Positions 47,394 to 58,075 of a stretch of DNA of 64,000 nucleotides are shown piece by piece (the stretch's first letter is position 1; each line of letters begins with the position of its first letter). Both the position numbers and the translations under genes were made by a program. The stretch is from assembly GCF_029407905.1 (NCBI RefSeq), contig NC_073628.1:86424501-86488500 (forward strand). The letters run 5' to 3'. This DNA is from Bubalus kerabau (Eukaryota; Chordata; Mammalia; Artiodactyla; Bovidae). The notes under the pieces were generated by a model, which was not told the origin of the DNA, did no database searches, and saw nothing but the letters and a program-made list of their open reading frames with translations.

Positions 47394-47663
47394 TGGAGAA
47401 GGCAATGGCACCCCACTCCAGTACTCTTGCCTGGAAAATCCCATGGACGGAGGAGCCTGATGGGCTGCAGTCCATGGGGTTGCTAAGAGTCGGACACGAC
47501 TGAGCGACTTCACTTTCACTTTTCACTTTCATGCATTGGAGAAGGAAATGGCAACCCACTCCAGTATTCTTGCCTGGAGAATCCCAGGGACAGGGGAGCC
47601 TGGTGGGCTACCGTCTATGGGGTTGCACAGAGTCGGACACGACTGACGTGACGCTGCAGCAGC
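47394..47663 (+). repeat. Bov-A2 SINE with target-site duplication
   Basis: Close to consensus in both monomers. Perfect 11-bp duplication agcccactaac at 47383-47393 and 47664-47674. One of the youngest-looking insertions here. Confidence 0.95.
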
Positions 47664-47771
47664 AGCCCACTAACAGGCTAGAAATACAAATGACTGTGTA
47701 ATAATAATGTGTTCTACAGAAATCCAGATGGCATGTGGTCCACACAGAAGTCCCTCGTGTTTGTGAATAAT

Positions 47772-47910
47772 AAGATCCCTGGAGAAGGAAATGGCAACCC
47801 ACTTCAGTATTCTTGCCTGGGAAATCCCCATGGACAGAGGAGCCTGGAGGGCTACAGTCCATGAGGTTGCAAGAGTTGGACATGACTTAGGGACGAAACC
47901 ACCACCACCA
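47772..47910 (+). repeat. 5'-truncated Bov-tA SINE
   Basis: Starts within the head (agatccctggagaaggaaat) and ends in (CCA)n. Confidence 0.88.
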
Positions 47911-48133
47911 ACATGGGCATGACTACTTGAGTTTCATCTTTGCTCTCCCTGGATCTACCCATTACAGATATCACAAATCAATCATAGACAGCACTGTGTT
48001 CTGCCAAGTTCAATGCTCAAGGTGCAGGCCGACATTTGATTATTGTGGGCAAGTAGCTGAAACTGACTGACTATTCCAGGTGGTCAAACAATTCTACAGA
48101 CAGCAGTGCAATCGTCATAAATTCGGATTTATG

Positions 48134-48355
48134 GGCTTCCCAGGTGGCACGAGGGGTAAACAACCCGTCTGCCAATGCAGGAGACATAAGAGACATGGGT
48201 TTGATCCCTGAGTCGGGAAGATCCCATGGAGGAGGGCACGGCAACCTATTACAGTGTTCTTGCCTGGAGAATCCCATGAACAGAGGAGCCTGGCCAGCTG
48301 TAGTCCATAGGTTTGCAAAGAGTCAGACGCAACTGAAGTGACTGAGCATGCACAC
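48134..48355 (+). repeat. Bov-tA SINE (long-head variant)
   Basis: gggcttcccaggtggcacga head with the acataagagacat insertion. atgggctt occurs at both edges and may be a short duplication. Confidence 0.9.
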
Positions 48356-48389
48356 ATGGGCTTTATACATAGGTCAGTCATTGATTAGC

Positions 48390-48585
48390 AAGCTGTTCTT
48401 AGGAATGTTCCTTAACCTCTCTGACCCTCTTTCTTTTCCTTTGAGTTAGGATATTAACAGTATCTGCCTCAAAATGTTTCTGTAAAAACTGAGTAAGGTA
48501 ATTAGTATAAAGTTCTTAGCGAAGTGCCAGGCACATTGTAAGCATCCAGTGAATGTTAGCTATTATTAATACTAATAGAATAATA
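48390..48585 (+). repeat. MIR SINE
   Basis: gttccttaacctctctgacc core and agtgccaggcacattgtaag 3' end in order. Confidence 0.8.
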
Positions 48586-49451
48586 TAAATAGCATTAGCA
48601 GTATCTAAAAAAAAAACAGAGAGTCCTGGTCTATATTAAACTAAGTCACACTATGTTATATCATATGCTACCTTCTGAGAATCAAGTTTGCTTCTTCCCT
48701 TAATAACCTTTGACATTACATACTTACATCCCAAAGAAGAATCAGAAATGGAAAATAAATCACTGCTTTAAAAAACTTCAAACTTAGCAAACATTAAAAT
48801 GAACTCTTTCAAGAGGGAGGGGTGCTATGTTTAAAATGTACTGGATCTGACTGTCTTGGAAAATGGCTACTCGGGGGCTATCCCCAAATCACTTCTGTCC
48901 ATATTGGGGCCTGACATGTCTTAGATTTCTACCTCAGGACTTGATCATAGATTGGATAATTTTAAAATGAAATGAGCCATCAAGTTTACTTCCATGAGAT
49001 ATTAATATCTTTTCTATATTTGCATCACAAATCCAGTCCATGTTTATTCATAAGTGACACACAATTGCAATTTAACAAACGATACTGCATTCTCATATCT
49101 GCTCTGGAGGGTTGAAAAGGATGCATTAGTCCTCCTGAGGCTGTTGTTTCAAGGAGTTTGTTCAAGAAAATGCCTACAATGCCAATGGACTGCTTTATGG
49201 TGAATGTATTTATAACAATCAGTAAGGGGTTTTTACCTAGATGATCAGCAAAGAGGTTTAGCTGCCAGAGTGTGGAAGCTAGACTAGCTGTACCATGTAT
49301 GACAGTGATTTGTAGGAGGTAAGAATCTGCTTTCCTGCCCATACAAATCCACAGGACCCACTGCGAGGGATTCTGGGGTGCTGAAGTCCAGGGAGTCCTC
49401 TGAGATGGAGGGTCCAGGTCACTTGCAAATAAAAGTGCATGAGGCTCCCTT
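48586..49451. other. Unique sequence, possible conserved element at 49020-49340
   Basis: No transposon is recognised. 49020-49340 is even in composition, open for 105 codons on the minus strand (49025-49342), and contains acacacaattgcaatttaac. The peptide is not recognised; non-coding conservation is the likelier reading. Confidence 0.4.
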
Positions 49452-49461
49452 AAGAGTCACT

Positions 49462-49672
49462 GCTGCTGCTCAGTCCTGTCTGACTCTTTGAGACCCTTTG
49501 GACCGTAGCCTGCTGGACTCCTCTGTCCAGGGGATTTTTCAGGCAAGAATACTGGAGTGGGTTACCATTTCCTCCTCCAGGGGATCTTCCCAACCCAGGC
49601 ATTGAATCTGCATCTCCTGTGTCCCCTGCATTGCAAGCGAATTCTTTACCCACTGAGACATTGGGAATGCTC
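49462..49672 (-). repeat. Bov-tA SINE with target-site duplication
   Basis: (GCT)n start, reversed head ending cactgagacattgggaatgc. Perfect 10-bp duplication aagagtcact at 49452-49461 and 49673-49682. Confidence 0.94.
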
Positions 49673-49682
49673 AAGAGTCACT

Positions 49683-50336
49683 AGAGGAGCTTTAATCTTA
49701 TCAGTATATTTTGCATCTTCCAACTGCAAACCCAGGCTAAGGCATAAAGAATCAAGTCTTGGTGCCTCTGTTATTAAGAACTCACTCACAAAATTAACCT
49801 CTTGTAGATCTGCCCTCTGATTTTAGTGTCTGAAATGCAAATGGAGCACCACTTCAGTGCCTTGAGATAATTATAATAATCTTCTTAAAGCTAAAATGCT
49901 TCACTCTCCTCTAAGTCTCCATTACAGCCCAGACCTGAGTCTTCCATTCATCAAAATCCAGACGGGGGACAGATGGGGCCACAGCAGAGGAGTGACATGA
50001 TCTGTGGTTCAGATCTAATCCCAGGAATGGACAGACCAGGAGGCGCCAGCCTCTCAGGCTGCGAGGGTGATTCATTCTGTAGAGGCTGTTCCTTCAGGAA
50101 TCGGGCTGTGTGGCACTGCTCAGATGAAGCTGTGACAGATGCCACAACCAGATCCTGTCTCCTCTCACTCCTGATACCATCCCACACCATAAGGAGGAGT
50201 GTTTATTTGGTAGTGTTTTCAAAAAGTGTACCTACTATTAGGGTCTATTGCCAAAATTGAGGTCAAATGTCAGGTGGGTAAGAAGCCTTCTGCTCTTTTT
50301 TGAGGATTTTCTTTAAAGCTTAAGTGAGCCTAAGTT
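49683..50336. other. Unique intronic sequence
   Basis: 49960-50170 is GC-richer with short frames on both strands. No exon supported. Confidence 0.4.
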
Positions 50337-50550
50337 GGCTTCCCTGGTGGCTCAGACAGTAAAGAATCTGCCTGCAATGCAGGAGACCTGGGTTCAGTCC
50401 CTAGGTGGGGAAGATCCCCTGGAGAAGGGCAGGGCAACCCACTCCAGTGTTCTTGTCTGGAGAATTTCAAGGACAGAGGAACCTGGTGGGCTACCGTCCA
50501 TGAGGTTGCAAAGAATCAGACACAAATGAGTGACTAACACTTTCACTTTC
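50337..50550 (+). repeat. Bov-tA SINE
   Basis: ttggcttccctggtggctca head, body, tail aacactttcactttctttc. Confidence 0.92.
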
Positions 50551-50837
50551 TTTCAAGAGAGTCTGAGAGTTGCCACCAAAGCAATGAAAGAAGAAAGCAC
50601 TCCACCACTGGAAGGTTTCCATGCTCAAAGGAGACAAAACACACAAACATCCGATTTTACAATATGGATTAGAGGAATGTTCAGGTCTGAGAACTACTTA
50701 CTACTGTTCCTTTGAGGTTTCACTTTGTAGGATGTAAAGGAGAAAGGCAGGCAACCAGGCTGCTCCTAAAAGGGTGAGGAGAGGCCACAGCAGCCCCCGA
50801 GGTCCATGTGAAGGAGCCAACAGACTGCAAGACTGGC

Positions 50838-50968
50838 CACAGTTACTCCGAGCCCTGTGCTGGGTTTAATATTGTGTTCTCACCACCCTAAAATTTTTAA
50901 TCATTTTTGAATGAGGAACTTCATATTTCCTTTTGCACTGGGCCCCACAAATGATACAGTGGATCCTA
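50838..50968. repeat. Possible ancient DNA-transposon fragment
   Basis: taatattgtgttctcaccac, tttgaatgaggaacttcata and ttgcactgggccccacaaat together resemble a mammal-wide MER-type repeat whose name I cannot fix. Confidence 0.35.
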
Positions 50969-50990
50969 GCAGTGGCACTTTTCTCCTTTG

Positions 50991-51201
50991 AAAGTGAAAG
51001 TGCTAGTCACTTAGTCGTGTCCAGCTCTTTGCTACCCCATGGACGTAGCCTCAGGCTCCTCTGTCCATGGGATTCTCCAGGCAAGAATACTGGAGTGGGT
51101 TGCCATTCCCTTCTGCAGGGGATCTTCTTGACTCAGGGATCAAACCCGGGTCTCCTGCATTGCATGTAGATTCTTTACCATCTGAGCCAACAGGGAAGCC
51201 C
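50991..51201 (-). repeat. Bov-tA SINE
   Basis: aaagtgaaagtgctagtcac start; reversed head ends gagccaacagggaagccc. Confidence 0.92.
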
Positions 51202-51607
51202 ATGTTTAAGGCACATATTTAAATCTGAGGGATTTAAATCTGTCAAATTTAAAATCTCAAATTCATATGCTAAAGACCACTTAGGAAATACATAGTGGAT
51301 CATATTTATAAGTTCACAAACAAAGAGGTGGTATAATACAAGTTGCACTGGTGAAACATTTCAAGGGACTCAAAACACTCCCCTGGTTCAGTTTTTACGG
51401 GTAAAGGTTCAGGCTGCGTATACATGGATGGAGACCATGGGGTTCCAACCCTCTGCAACTAACCCAGTCCTCAGACCCGGGACTGTAGACTTTGAGATAT
51501 GAACTCAGGCTCTGGTATGACCTTAGTGAGCTGTTTATGAAAGCTGAAACTTCAGAACGAAATAATAACTACTTTGCTGTGTTGTTGTGAGCATTAATGA
51601 GATACTG
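51202..51607. other. Unique sequence
   Basis: Short local repeat of atttaaatctg near 51220-51245. Nothing else seen. Confidence 0.4.
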
Positions 51608-51618
51608 AGAATTAAATT

Positions 51619-51829
51619 GGGCTTCACCAGTGGCTCAGCGGTAAAGAACGTGCCTACAAAACATGAGATGCAGGTTCAATTCCAGGAAGATCCCCTGGAG
51701 GAGGGCATGGCAACCCACTCCAGTATTCTTGCCTGGAGAATCCCCATGGACAGAGGAGCCTAGAGGGCTACAGTCCATGGAAGTTGCAAAAAGTCAGACA
51801 TGACTGAAATGACTGAACACATACACACA
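51619..51829 (+). repeat. Bov-tA SINE with target-site duplication
   Basis: gggcttcaccagtggctcag head. The B-box region lacks a few bases (caggttcaattccagg). Perfect 11-bp duplication agaattaaatt at 51608-51618 and 51830-51840. Confidence 0.94.
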
Positions 51830-51840
51830 AGAATTAAATT

Positions 51841-52586
51841 CCTTTATGTATTTTAAAGTTCTGTATAAAACCATTTCTGTAGTACTCTATGTAATGTCCT
51901 TTCTTTTTCCCCCTTGAATTATCTGCTCAATTATATACACTGGGACAACTTTTTTCTTAGAAAAGATTCATCAAATCAACAGATGCTTCTTTTGCTTCAA
52001 ATATGACCCTCATTTAAAAAAAGGCAGGAATCTTTTTCTGGAATTTCTCAATAATTTTACAAAATGCTCAATGAAACAGTGTTAGACCAAATAGACAGAC
52101 AGGGTAAAATAAGAATGTGTTACAAAAAGAGACTGGAAAATAGGCACTTAAATTAGAACCAACGTTTCTACACTTTGTCTACATTAACCCTTGAGAAAGC
52201 ATACCGTCTTCTATTTTTAATCAAGGTATATGGATTTCTTTAAACCTCCCTTAGTAAAGGTCATGTCTAAGTAAATGCCAGTATATTTAAGAAGAACAGC
52301 TATGAGGAGGTCGCTGCAAAGAAAAATGTTCATATTTAACTAGAAGGTAGGATGAGTATTGATCAGGATGCAAAGCAGTATGGAATCTTCCCTCCTTCCT
52401 TCATTCATTTATTCATCACAGCAATAGAAAAAAAATGTCACCACCCCTCGTGGAAGGGCCACAAAGCATTGTCGCCTTCGAACCTTGTTTCACAGGGTCT
52501 GTGATCCCAGAGAAAGGCTGCACAGGGTCACCAATTTATAAGAAGCTGCAGAAATTTCTCCTAAGGCCACCTTCACGTACAGAGTT
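51841..52586. other. Unique intronic sequence
   Basis: No exon or repeat family recognised. Confidence 0.45.
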
Positions 52587-52853
52587 GTTTTTTTTTTTTA
52601 ATAAAATTTTTCATTGTGGTAAAGCATGTATATAATATAAAATTTGCCATCTTTACCATTTTAAGTGTGTATTTTAGTAGCATTAAACACACTCATAAAG
52701 TTGAACAACCAATACCAGCATCTACTTTCAAATCTTTCATCTTCCCAGACTAAAACTCATTAAGCAGCAAGTCCCCATCATTCCTCCCCCAACTCCTGGC
52801 AACCACTTTTCTACTCTCGGTCTTTATCAATTTGCTTATTAGGCTTCCCAAGT

Positions 52854-54112
52854 AATGCTCAAAATTCTCCAAGACAGGCTTCAGCAACACGTGAACCGTG
52901 AACTTCCTGATGTTCAAGCTGGTTTTAGAAAAGGCAGAGGAACCAGAGATCAAACTGCCAACATCCGCTGGATCATGGAAAAAGCAAGAGAGTTCCAGAA
53001 AAACATCTATTTCTGCTTTATTGACTATGCCAAAGCCTTTGACTGTGTGGATCACAATAAACTGTGGAAAATTCTGAAAGACATGGGAATACCAGACCAC
53101 CTGATTTGCCTCTTGAGAAATTTGTATGCAGGTCAGGAAGCAACAGTTAGAACTGGACATGGAACAACAGACTGGTTCCAAATAGGAAAAGGAGTACATC
53201 GAGGCTGTATATTGTCACCCTGTTTATTTAACTTATATGCAGAGTACATCATAAGAAACGCTGGACTGGAAGAAACACAAGCTAGAATCAAGATTGCCGG
53301 GAGAAATATCAATAACCTCAGATATGTAGATGACACCACCCTTATGGCAGAAAGTGAAGAGGAACTCAAAAGCCTCTGGATGAAAGTGAAAGAGGAGAGT
53401 GGAAAAGTTGGCTTAAAGCTCAACATTCAGAAAACGAAGATCATGGCATCCGGTCCCATCACTTCATGGGAAATAGATGAGGAAACAGTGGAAACAGTGT
53501 CAGACTTTATTTTTTTGGGCTCCAAAATCACTGCAGATGGTGATTTTAGCCATGAAATTAAAAGACACTTCCTCCTTGGAAGGAAAGTTATGACCAACCT
53601 AGATAACATATTCAAAAGCAGAGACATTACTTTGCCAACAAAGGTTCGTCTAGTCAAGGTTATGGTTTTTCCTGTGGTCATGTATGGTTGTGAGAGTTGG
53701 ACTGTGAAGAAGGCTGAGTGCCGAAGAATTGATGCTTTTGAACTGTGGTGTTGGAGAAGACTCTTGAGAGTCCCTTGGACGGCAAGGAGATCCAACCAGT
53801 CCATTCTGAAGGAGATCAGCCCTGGGATTTCTTTGGAAGGAATGATGCTAAAGCTGAAACTCCAGTACTTTGGCCACCTCATGCGAAGAGTTGACTCATT
53901 GGAAAAGACTCTGATGCTGGGAGGGATTGGGGGCAGGAGGAGAAGGGGATGACAGAGGATGAGATGGCTGGATGGCATCACTGACTCGATGGATGTGAGT
54001 CTGAGTGAACTCCGGGAGTTGGTGATGGACAGGGAGGCCTGGCATGCTGTGATTCATGGGGTCGCAAAGAGTCGGACACGACTGAGCGACTGACCTGATC
54101 TGATCTGATCTG
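52854..54112 (+). mobile_element. BovB LINE, 3' 1.26 kb with an open reverse-transcriptase frame
   Basis: Largest BovB copy here. A 365-codon frame (52855-53952) covers most of the RTE-type reverse transcriptase: FIDYAKAFD with aspartates at residues 57 and 63, a conserved region reading GCILSPCLFNLY, and the catalytic box as YVDD at residues 157-160. It then reaches a TGA at 53950-53952, where a CGA codon is expected, some 36 codons before the family stop. The apurinic endonuclease half is missing by 5' truncation, so this is a dead copy. The tail is (ctgat)n, an odd variant of the usual (tgaac)n. BovB is known as a family that entered ruminants by horizontal transfer, probably from squamates. 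On the KIF26B transcript it is antisense. The opposite strand's 184-codon frame is a shadow. Confidence 0.96.
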
Positions 54113-54521
54113 AGTGGTTCAGAGGGTAAAAAGCCTGTTGCAGTTCGGGAGACCCAGCTTCCATCTCTGGGTTGGGAAGATCCCCTGGAAAGGGAAATGG
54201 CAACCCACTCCAGTGTTCTTGCCTGGAGAATCCCAGGGATGGGGGAGCCTGGTGGGCTGCCATCTATAGGGTCGCACAGAGTCGGACACGACTGAAGTGA
54301 CTTAGCAGCAGCAGCAGCAGTGGGTCAGAAGGTAAAAAGTCTGCCGCAGTGTGGGAGACCCAGGTTCCATCTCTGGGTTGGGAAGATCCCCTGGAAAGGG
54401 AAATGGCAACCCACTCCAGTATTCTTGCCTGAAGAATCCCATGGACAGCAGAGCCTGGTGGGCTATAGTCCATGGGGTCCCAAGGAGTTGGACACAATTG
54501 AGTAACTTCACTTTCACTTTC
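54113..54521 (+). repeat. Bov-tA dimer, its first bases displaced by BovB
   Basis: Two tandem units (54113-54320 and 54321-54521), joined by (AGC)n, share the odd head wording cagaaggtaaaaagtctg-like. The missing 5' bases ggcttcccaagt sit at 52842-52853, left of BovB. attagg at 52838-52843 and 54522-54527 is the likely duplication for the whole SINE. Confidence 0.85.
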
Positions 54522-54765
54522 ATTAGGTACCTCATATAAGTGGAATCGTACAATATTTTTCCTTAGTGGCTGGCATATTTCACTTAGCATATGTTTTCAA
54601 GGTTCATCCACATTGGGGCATGTGTCAGAATTTCATTACTTTTTACAGACAAATATTGTTCCATTGTATGGATACACCATATTTTTGCTTATCCATTCAT
54701 GCCTCTATTGATGGATACTTGGTCAGCATTGTTTTAATTTCTTGGCTTCTGTTGTAAAAATAGAC

Positions 54766-55565
54766 TTAAAATACCAAGCAGAAAAAGCATTGCTTTTTTG
54801 TCATCCCACTTAATCCAGAGAGGAAAAGTAAGTCTCAGGGCCCTCTGTCACACAAATCTACTCTGTTGGAAGCTTTTTTTGGAGAAAAGAGAAAGGAAGG
54901 AAGGGAGGGAGGAGGGAAGAAGTAAGAAAGTTAATGGCTCATAGTAAAAAGGAAAAAAAAAAATAAAGTTCTAAATAGCTAGAATAATCTCCAGTCTTTG
55001 AACACTGCTTCAAAATGTTTCATTGTGCAACAAAATTTCTTTTTCATCAGTCCAATTTGTAAACCAAATACTCCAGAGAGGAATCCATGCCAGAAACTAC
55101 ATGGAATAGTAGAGGGACTGGTCTACATAAAACTGTATCAGAGAAACTACATGGTATCTGGTTTTAGCATTATGAGGTGTATCTAACAGATGACCAAGGT
55201 CAGATACCTTCATTCACTGTTTCTGGACTTTGGGTGAATGCAGCAACATGGCTCCATCAGGTTCTTTGAGCTGATCAGCACCTGTAGGATGGAACAGGTA
55301 TATAAAGGGCAATACCTCACTAGCACTTTCTTTGGTGAGGTAAGATTCAGAATATTGCCCAGAATAAGCAATATTACAACCCAGAATGATGAACACTTAA
55401 TAAGTGAGCACAGAGGAGTCAGAAGTGAAGGGAAAGAGAGAAAAGCTATGGAAATAGAAATCTTTGGAGTGGAAGTAGAAATAAAACAAGGAGAAATATT
55501 ATAAAAAGCAGACTACAAACTGTCCCTCTTGACAAAGCACCATTCCAGTGAAGAGCTTCCGTTCA
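54766..55565. other. Unique sequence
   Basis: GGAA-rich patch at 54885-54960 (aaggaaggaagggagggagg). No exon recognised. Confidence 0.45.
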
Positions 55566-55577
55566 GGAGAATGTATT

Positions 55578-56614
55578 CAGTTCAGTCGCTCAGTCATGTC
55601 TGACTCTTTGCGACCCCACGAATCACAGCACGCCAGGCCTCCCTGTCTATCACCAACTCCCAGAGTTCACCTAAACTCATGTGCATCGAGTTGGTGATAC
55701 CATCCAGCCATCTCATCCTCTGTCATCCCCTTCTCCTCCTGCCCCCAATCCCTCCCAGCATCAGAGTCTTTTCCAATGAGTCAACTCTTCGCATGAGGTG
55801 GCCAAAGTACTGGAGTTTCAGCTTTAGCATCATTCCTTCCAAAGAACACCCAGGACTGATCTCCTTTAGAATGGACTGGTTGGATCTCCTTGCAGTCCAA
55901 GGGACTCTCAAGAGTCTTCTCCAACACCACAGTTCAAAAGCATAAATTCTTCGGCGCTCAGCTTTCTTCACAGTCCAACTCTCCATACATGACCACTGGA
56001 AAAACCATAGCCTTGACTAGACGGACCTTTGTTGGCAAAGTAATGTCTCTGCTTTTGAATATGCTATCTAGGTTGGTCATAACTTTCCTTCCAAGGAGGA
56101 AGTGTCTTTTAATTTCATGGCTAAAATCACCATCTGCAGTGATTTTGGAGCCCAAAAAAATAAAGTCTGACACTGTTTCCACTGTTTCCCCATCTATTTC
56201 CCATGAAGTGATGGGACCAGATGCCATGATCTTCGTTTTCTGAATGTTGAGCTTTAAGCCAACTTTTCCACTCTCCTCTTTCACTTTCATCAAGAGGCTT
56301 TTGAGTTCCTCTTCACTTTCTGCCATAAGGGTGGTGTCATCTACATATCTGAGGTTATTGATATTTCTCCCGGCAATCTTGATTCCAGCTTGTACTTCTT
56401 CCTGCCCAGCGTTTCTCATGAATTACTCTGCATATAAGTTAAATAAGCAGGGTGACAATATACAGCCTTGACGTACTCCTTTTCCTCTTTGGAACCAGTC
56501 TGTTTTTCCATGTCCAGTTCTAACTGTTGCTTCCTGACCTACATATAGGTTTCTCAAGAGGCAGGTCAGGTGGTCTGCTATTCCCATCTCTTTCAGAATT
56601 TTCCACAGTTTATT
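55578..56614 (-). mobile_element. BovB LINE, 3' 1.04 kb, inverted partner of the 52.9 kb copy
   Basis: Exact ends are given by a perfect 12-bp duplication ggagaatgtatt at 55566-55577 and 56615-56626. It covers the polymerase from about KLWKIL to the 3' tail. It shares with the 52.9 kb copy several departures from the consensus I remember: YVDD (56336-56347), RHFLLGRK, and the TGA at 55723-55725. It also has its own frameshift near 55985. Dead copy, sense to KIF26B. Confidence 0.96.
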
Positions 56615-56765
56615 GGAGAATGTATTAGAATGAAGGAAAAAATATAAAGAGGAAGTGAGGAAACTAACTAATGGATTTTTATATTAATATTTTGCTAATA
56701 TATTATGAAAAGTTGAAAAAGAAGAGAAAAAGATTTTACAAACTAATATAAAAAGATACATTCTT

Positions 56766-57106
56766 GGGGCTTCCCTGGTGGCTCAGTGGTAAAGAATCCA
56801 CCCACCAATGCAGGAAACTTGAGTTCTATCCCTGATCCAGGAAGATCCCACATGCAATGGAGCAACTCAGCCCATTGGTCACAGCTACTGAGCCTGTGCT
56901 CTAGAGCCCAGTGCAACTACTGAGCCCACGTACTGCGACTACTGAAGCTGGGTGCCCTTGAGCCTGTGCTCTGCAACAAAAGAAGCCACTGCAATAAGAA
57001 ACCTGTGCAACGCAATGAAGAGCAGCCCCACTCGCTGCAACTAGAGAAAAGCCTGCGCAACAACAAAGACCCAGCACAACCAAAAATAAAGAAATTAAAA
57101 AAAAAA
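56766..57106 (+). repeat. CHR-2 type SINE with target-site duplication
   Basis: tRNA-like head ggggcttccctggtggctca followed by the CHR body (aactactgagcccacgtact, aagaagccactgcaataaga) and a poly(A) tail. Perfect 15-bp duplication aaaagatacattctt at 56751-56765 and 57107-57121. Young by its duplication despite belonging to an older cetartiodactyl family. Confidence 0.92.
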
Positions 57107-57121
57107 AAAAGATACATTCTT

Positions 57122-57233
57122 TGTTTTGGCCTTGCCACATAGCATGTGGGATCTTTCCCAACCCAGCATCAAACCCATGACCCCTGCATCTGGAGTTGCA
57201 GAGCCTTAACCACTGGAACACCGGAGAAGCCCC
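57122..57233 (-). repeat. CHR-1-like tRNA-derived SINE
   Basis: gttttggccttgccacatag, catgtgggatctttcccaac and ttaaccactggaacaccgga, ending agaagcccc, match the short reversed CHR-type SINE. It is adjacent to the preceding CHR-2. Confidence 0.8.
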
Positions 57234-57576
57234 AAAGAAATACTCTTTCTGATTCAGTTCCAAGGAGTTATTTTTTTATAACGAGAATTTGGGGTTTCTA
57301 CACCAGACCTGACAAAATTTGCAAAATTAATGTTCCAGCTCTGCAAGTTACCTTCTCCTTTTTAACCTTCTGCTCACTCCACTGTTGCAACCACTCCAGG
57401 TGCTTCATCTGTGCCTGCCTGCGACAGCACCTGTAGCAACGTGCTGGGACTTGCTCAGCACATCCTCCCAAAATTAATCAGTGAAATTTCTTCTCAATGA
57501 TTTAAACTTTGCTCCTACACCTGCCCGGCTCTCTGCAAGACAGATGTAAGTATCTGTGGTAAAGAGACTGTGACAC

Positions 57577-57613
57577 AGAGCACTATAAATCAACTATATT
57601 TCAATATGAAAGG
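57577..57613 (+). mobile_element. 37-bp L1 3'-end insertion
   Basis: actataaatcaactatattt followed by caatatgaaagg is only the last bases of an L1 3' end. It is flanked by aagagactgtgacac / aagagaccgtgacac (57562-57576, 57614-57628), a 15-bp duplication with one mismatch. Confidence 0.8.
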
Positions 57614-57659
57614 AAGAGACCGTGACACTCCAGGCACTTCAGCCAGTTCTGGAACAAGG

Positions 57660-57846
57660 CAGAGCGGCTCAGGGCTTGAGCTCTAGGGGTCTGGATTTCC
57701 ATGCCAGCTGGGTGGCCTTGGATAACTCTCTTGATCTCTCTAAGCTTCATTTTCTCACCTATGAAAGGAGACACTAATAGAACCTGTGAGGACTAAAAGA
57801 AATGATGCCTTGAGCACACTGTTTGAGACAAAGTAAACGTTCCATA
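57660..57846 (+). repeat. MIR SINE
   Basis: cttgagctctaggggtctgg, tgggtggccttggataactc and ttcattttctcacctatgaa follow MIR order. Confidence 0.82.
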
Positions 57847-58063
57847 GGGCTTGCCTGGTGGCTCAGTGGTAAAGAATCTGCCTGCAATACAGGAGACCCG
57901 GGTTCAGTCCCAGGGTCAGGAAGATCCCCTGGAGGAGGGCACAGCAACCCACTCTAGTCCTCTTGCCTAGAGAATCCCATGGACAGAAGAGCCTGGCAGG
58001 CTGCAGCCCATAGGATTGCACAGCGCCGGCTATGACTGAAGTGACTAAGCAGCAGCAGCAGCA
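57847..58063 (+). repeat. Bov-tA SINE, left arm of an inverted pair
   Basis: agggcttgcctggtggctca head; ends (AGC)n. Directly follows the MIR 3' end. Confidence 0.92.
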
Positions 58064-58075
58064 ATCGCTCTGTAA

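Larger units (their letters stand above)
52587..54765 (-). mobile_element. L1 3' UTR fragment, antisense, split by SINE and BovB
   Basis: Left arm 52587-52841 begins with poly-T, then aaaatttgccatctttacca and ctcctggcaaccacttttct. The right arm resumes at 54522 (aggtacctcatataagtgga) and runs through ggttcatccacattggggca to about 54765. Together they follow the well-known antisense L1 3' UTR order. Confidence 0.78.

Noticed and set aside
52855..53952. 365-codon open frame as a host gene
   Set aside because: It is the BovB reverse transcriptase: RT motifs, truncated start, premature TGA, BovB flanks on both sides.
53427..53981. 184-codon minus frame
   Set aside because: Shadow of the BovB polymerase on the opposite strand; the same shadow recurs at 43995-44381, 35119-35574 and 55679-56243.
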